The notes beneath the pieces were generated by a model. It saw nothing but the letters and a program-made list of their open reading frames with translations. It was not told the DNA's origin and searched no databases. From positions 18,102,877 to 18,166,876 of the forward strand of contig JAPWDM010000005.1 in assembly GCA_035578155.1 (NCBI GenBank): a DNA stretch of 64,000 bases. Direction: 5' to 3'. Of the stretch, positions 60,867 to 64,000 are shown one piece after another; positions within the stretch are counted from its first letter, which is position 1, and every line of letters begins with the position of its first letter. A program made the translations under genes and the position numbers. The stretch comes from Brachynemurus nebulosus. Its lineage: Eukaryota > Arthropoda > Insecta > Neuroptera > Myrmeleontidae.

Positions 60867-61691
60867 GGTAGCGGTTACACTGGATACGAATTCATCCGAA
60901 AATTCATTCGTACGAACTTATCCGAGTTAATACAAATTAAACAAATGCATACATTTAGATATGCGTGGTTACACTGCTTACGACTCTTTCGTACAAGCTC
61001 GTACGACTTTTTGATACGACCAAAATATTTTGTATTTTGATGCGAATTCGTACGAAAAAAATGCAATGGATATAGAAAAAGTAATTATTTTTGTTGAACA
61101 AAGGCGGTCTTCAAGGGATCAAAAGCATAAATATTATCATAATAGAAAGTTAAATAAAAAATTGTGGAATAAGGTGGCAGAGGAAATGTTTAGATACTTT
61201 TTTAATTAAATATATTACAATATAATAAAGCTAACCTAACCTAACAAAAACATTTTAAGTATATGTAATGAAAAATTAATTAACTAAATATTGAAGCTGA
61301 AATTCAGTAGATTTTAAAATGTAATTGAATGTGACTTGCGACATGTTCAAATATTCTAAAAATTTCTGTTTGTCTTGAAAAATTTCCTCAAAGTAATTCC
61401 AGAACTCAGCTTTTTTTGCTCTACATGAATAATAAATAATCGTTTACACAGAATTGTTTGTTTTCTATAATTAGAAATTTTGAAAACGGTGATTCTAATA
61501 AATAAGATTTGGTAACTGGATCCGTTGTATGATATCATGCAATATGTACTAACGGTTTTCAATTTAAATTTAAATACGAATTCGTATTACGATTCCGTAT
61601 CCAATGTAACCACACAGTCGTACGAATGAATTTCGTACGAGCTCGTACGAATAAATTTTCGTACGAATTCGTATCCAATGTAACAGCAGCC
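60867..61691. mobile_element. PIF/Harbinger element with a MADF-like ORF
   Basis: The ends GGTAGCGGTTACACTGGATA and (complement) GGCTGCTGTTACATTGGATA are inverted repeats. TAA lies on both sides (60864-60866 and 61692-61694). ACGAATTCGT and CGTACGA motifs repeat subterminally on both sides, comparable with the GCCGTACGGC motifs of the 1.4-kb element. It carries a short remnant of a Harbinger accessory gene. Confidence 0.8.
61066..61209 (+). CDS. Truncated MADF/Myb-like accessory protein of Harbinger
   Basis: A 47-residue frame starts MDIEKVIIFVEQRRSSRDQK, continues HKYYHNRKLNKKLWNKVAEE and ends MFRYFFN. This is the first half of a MADF domain (xxLIxxVExRxxLWDxxHxxYxNRxxxxxxWxxIAxEM). The usual LWD tryptophan is changed (SRD), and the domain stops after helix 2. 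Harbinger elements encode such a DNA-binding partner beside the transposase. The short frame is either a deletion product or the first exon of a lost gene. Confidence 0.6.
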   Translation: MDIEKVIIFVEQRRSSRDQKHKYYHNRKLNKKLWNKVAEEMFRYFFN

Positions 61692-61859
61692 TAATAGTTA
61701 TCCATATTAGAATCAATAGAAATTAATAAACATAACGTCTGATGGACAATTACACCATATTTATAATTCCATTTTATTTCCACTAATTTTATTCATCCAT
61801 AATTTTTTTTGTATACAATTCTATTTTTTTACTTTGATATTTTTTCTTGAATGTTTATT

Positions 61860-62045
61860 TCTTGTCACGACCATCATGTGTGCTCGCCTTTTTTTTCTTG
61901 TTTTTGAAATTTCCAACTACTCCTACCACTGCTAACATCTCCCCATAGAATACTGAGTATATAGATCGAAACATGTCAAAAAATTATCTTTAAACATAAA
62001 AGTGATAATTCTGCAGTGTTTTGTTTATTGTTAACAAATTTTATC
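61860..62045 (-). repeat. Penelope-type terminal repeat, inverted copy
   Basis: GATCGAAACATGTCAAAAAA, CATAAAAGTGATAATTCTGC and GTTTTGTTTATT are the inverse order of the 24.3-kb copy. CTTGTTTTTGAAATTTCCAA also matches its GGAATCAAAAACAAGG block. Confidence 0.5.
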
Positions 62046-63229
62046 GAATATTTTAGGATGTATTACGTTAGTTCAATTTTGTATCAGCATTTAGTGAATT
62101 TATCATCCGAATTTTGACCAAAGCTGTATAATAAAGATATCTTTAGGTACAATATATAAGGGACGATTATAAATTAATTCTGAAAAGGTTGTATTTTTAT
62201 CCGGAGACAAACATCCTCATCCACATCCGTCCAGTTGGGGTGAAAGGTTACATTTTATTTTATAACTCATTTGCATAGGATGTTGTTTCTGTTCCAGAAT
62301 TTTAATGTTTATTATATCTTTATATCCTTTGTTCTATATTAAAACGTTTTCTGTCATAATCACATTTTTTCCGTTACCCAAAATTTCGGTTTTTTTTTTT
62401 TTTTTTGAAGGGTAGAAAATAAATATAAAAACAATTGACCGTATAAAACAATAGAAATCTCGTCATAAATTATAACATATGAAAATTGGGATCATTTGTA
62501 TTTGATATGTATGTCGTAATGGTATATTTATGTCGATTCAAGTATATTGTTGAAAAAATGTATATACGAAGTAGGTACAATGGATATCATGTGTTGGGTA
62601 CAGATATTGATGAAAATGCACTCGATGAAAAATTTGTTTCTTCTTCGGGGAAAAATATTTTCTTCTCGATCACGTTGTCGGTGTTGGAGCTAGTTGGTTT
62701 TTTCGTTCCTTTTTTTTGTTGGCAACCTTTCCGATTAGTGTTATCTCACTTTAGTTCTAATAAATATTGTATAAATTGAAGTAAGACAACTAGTGCCCGT
62801 AGTTATTCAGAGATGGCGGTGTACTGTACCACGGTAGTATATTATTTCTTTTACTTACCTTCTACATATACACAGTCAGTCCCTAGTTATAATGTCGATG
62901 ACAATGTGATTCAATTCCGCATTGCGGGCATAAAACATTCAAAATGGAATTGAATTTTGTCATATTTTATTTTGAAAAAAAAATTGTAGATATAAATATA
63001 TATTGGGTGTATCTAATATATATACATAACAATAGCTAGAAATACTTTATTTACCTGTGATGATCAGATTAGTATGTTTTTCTTTCAATTCTCGTTTAAT
63101 GCACTCGTGTGGTAATGTTTGAATATGAACGAAATTTTACACGTCATCTGTTATAATTTCCGTTAGTGTGTGATCGATTGAATGAGTTTTGTTCAGAAAT
63201 TAATAATATATTGTATAGAAAATTTTATT
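62046..63229. other. No confident gene
   Basis: The plus frame 62486-62779 (97 codons) has no recognisable domain and no exon signals. The surrounding DNA is AT-rich and unstructured. Confidence 0.35.
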
Positions 63230-63233
63230 TTAA

Positions 63234-63846
63234 CCCTTTGCACTCGATGGGCGCCGCCACGGCGACACAATAAATGTTAATAATTCCACTCGTTAGGCGC
63301 CACAGCGGCGCCATAAACAATGGGTACGTATTTTATTATTTACAACACGCTAGGGGACCTAAGGCCCGATCTACATTAAGGCCCGGTTTACATTAACGCT
63401 CCGCTCTCAGTACGATATCACCCCGCTCCCGGTTCGATAAAATATTCTTACATAATAAATAATGAGTGTATTCACATCATCGGTTCGATATCAGTCACGG
63501 TTCGCTCTCGCTTCAATACCGCTCCCATACCAATACCACTGAGATAATTAATATTTTATCGGAGCGATATCAGACCCTATATCGGTGATAGTGAACACGT
63601 TTTTGATTCCACTTCGCTCCGTTTCTCAGCCTTCTTCATTTATTTGAAAATTATTATATTAGGAAAGCATGATACAACACAACGACGCGACGTCTTGCTA
63701 CAATACATTGTGATACATACTACTAATTAACTAATAGATATATTGTATTATGATATTATGTTTTCCTAATACAACAGTGTTTGCAGCGTTTTAAAACTGT
63801 CGAGTAGCCGAGTACCCATACTAAAACATGGTTCGAGTGCAAAGGG
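63234..63846. mobile_element. piggyBac-type MITE, copy 2
   Basis: It has the same 14-bp ends and TTAA duplication (63230-63233 and 63847-63850) as copy 1 and is nearly identical over most of its 613 bp. It differs by a tandem duplication of the phrase AAGGCCCGATCTACATT / AAGGCCCGGTTTACATT near 63360-63398 and by small deletions, for example near 63480. High similarity points to recent activity. Confidence 0.85.
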
Positions 63847-63853
63847 TTAAAAC

Positions 63854-64000
63854 TAGCTGTACCCGCGATGTTGTTAGCCAGTAGTGTAGAGGCAGGACAA
63901 GATGGGGGAGAGGATGGGAGAAATATGAATTCTAACTACAAATACAGTACAAGCTCTAAATTTTCCGTTTCACTACATCTAAGTACACCAATACCTCAAT
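63854..64000. repeat. Start of a second ACTAGC-type repeat, cut by the window end
   Basis: ACTAGCTGTACCCGCGATGT parallels 52519. It lies four bases after the TTAA of the piggyBac-type MITE and runs out of the window. Confidence 0.5.

Noticed and set aside
61232..61248. CCTAACCTAAC as a telomeric repeat tract
   Set aside because: Only about two units are present, inside a Harbinger element; too short to indicate a telomere or interstitial telomeric array.
62486..62779. 97-codon plus-strand frame as a membrane protein gene
   Set aside because: No domain, no exon signals and no good start context; likely chance.

Overview
The window looks like a piece of a large, very AT-rich, transposon-saturated insect nuclear genome. 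The evidence is short GT-AG introns, long (AT)n microsatellites, and many DNA-transposon, Helitron and Penelope-like relics of arthropod type. The exact order (hemipteran, dipteran, lepidopteran) cannot be fixed from this sequence. There is no bacterial, organellar or viral gene organisation. Most open frames are chance frames in AT-rich DNA.

Only one gene is clearly intact. It lies at 44,021-46,328 on the plus strand and is a two-exon gene (67-bp intron) for a predicted secreted protein of about 746 residues. The protein has a signal peptide, roughly 23 leucine-rich repeats and a cysteine-rich C-terminal cap, and a polyA signal follows. Three short segments on the minus strand (20.7, 30.1 and 36.3 kb) read like isolated coding exons with splice donors. 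A fourth minus-strand segment (40.0-40.35 kb) reads like a protein broken by one stop codon. None of these four could be assigned to a family.

The rest is layered mobile DNA. From left to right: a PIF/Harbinger-type MITE (1.4-2.1 kb); a 0.8-kb foldback element (3.3-4.0 kb); a dispersed repeat family with (AT)n tracts (5.9-7.4 kb); a nested pair of inverted-repeat elements (11.9-12.9 kb); a pogo-type element with a dead transposase, interrupted by a piggyBac-type MITE (14.3-16.2 kb); and two nested TTAA-flanked elements (17.7-23.0 kb), the inner one holding an exact 318-bp tandem array of a palindromic MITE. Then come a Penelope GIY-YIG relic (24.7 kb), a TA-flanked MITE with another nested inside it (25.3-27.0 kb), a foldback element carrying a tRNA-like gene at its centre (28.6-29.6 kb), two Helitrons (30.3-31.4 and 35.5-35.8 kb), Penelope-type terminal-repeat palindromes (33.8-34.2 and 41.4 kb), a hAT with a perfect 8-bp target duplication (38.7-39.4 kb), and piggyBac-type ends at 42.0-43.0 kb. 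A TA-flanked MITE ends about 160 bp before the start codon of the LRR gene. Further right are a second hAT (50.8-51.5 kb), a deleted Harbinger with transposase remains (54.9-55.7 kb), a second Harbinger element with a MADF-like ORF (60.9-61.7 kb) and a second copy of the piggyBac-type MITE (63.2-63.8 kb).

Nothing indicates an operon or a multi-gene pathway. The most unusual items are the tRNA-like gene inside a foldback transposon, the 318-bp MITE satellite with mosaic variants, the exon-like fragment inside a target-duplicated insertion, and the secreted LRR gene beside a MITE.
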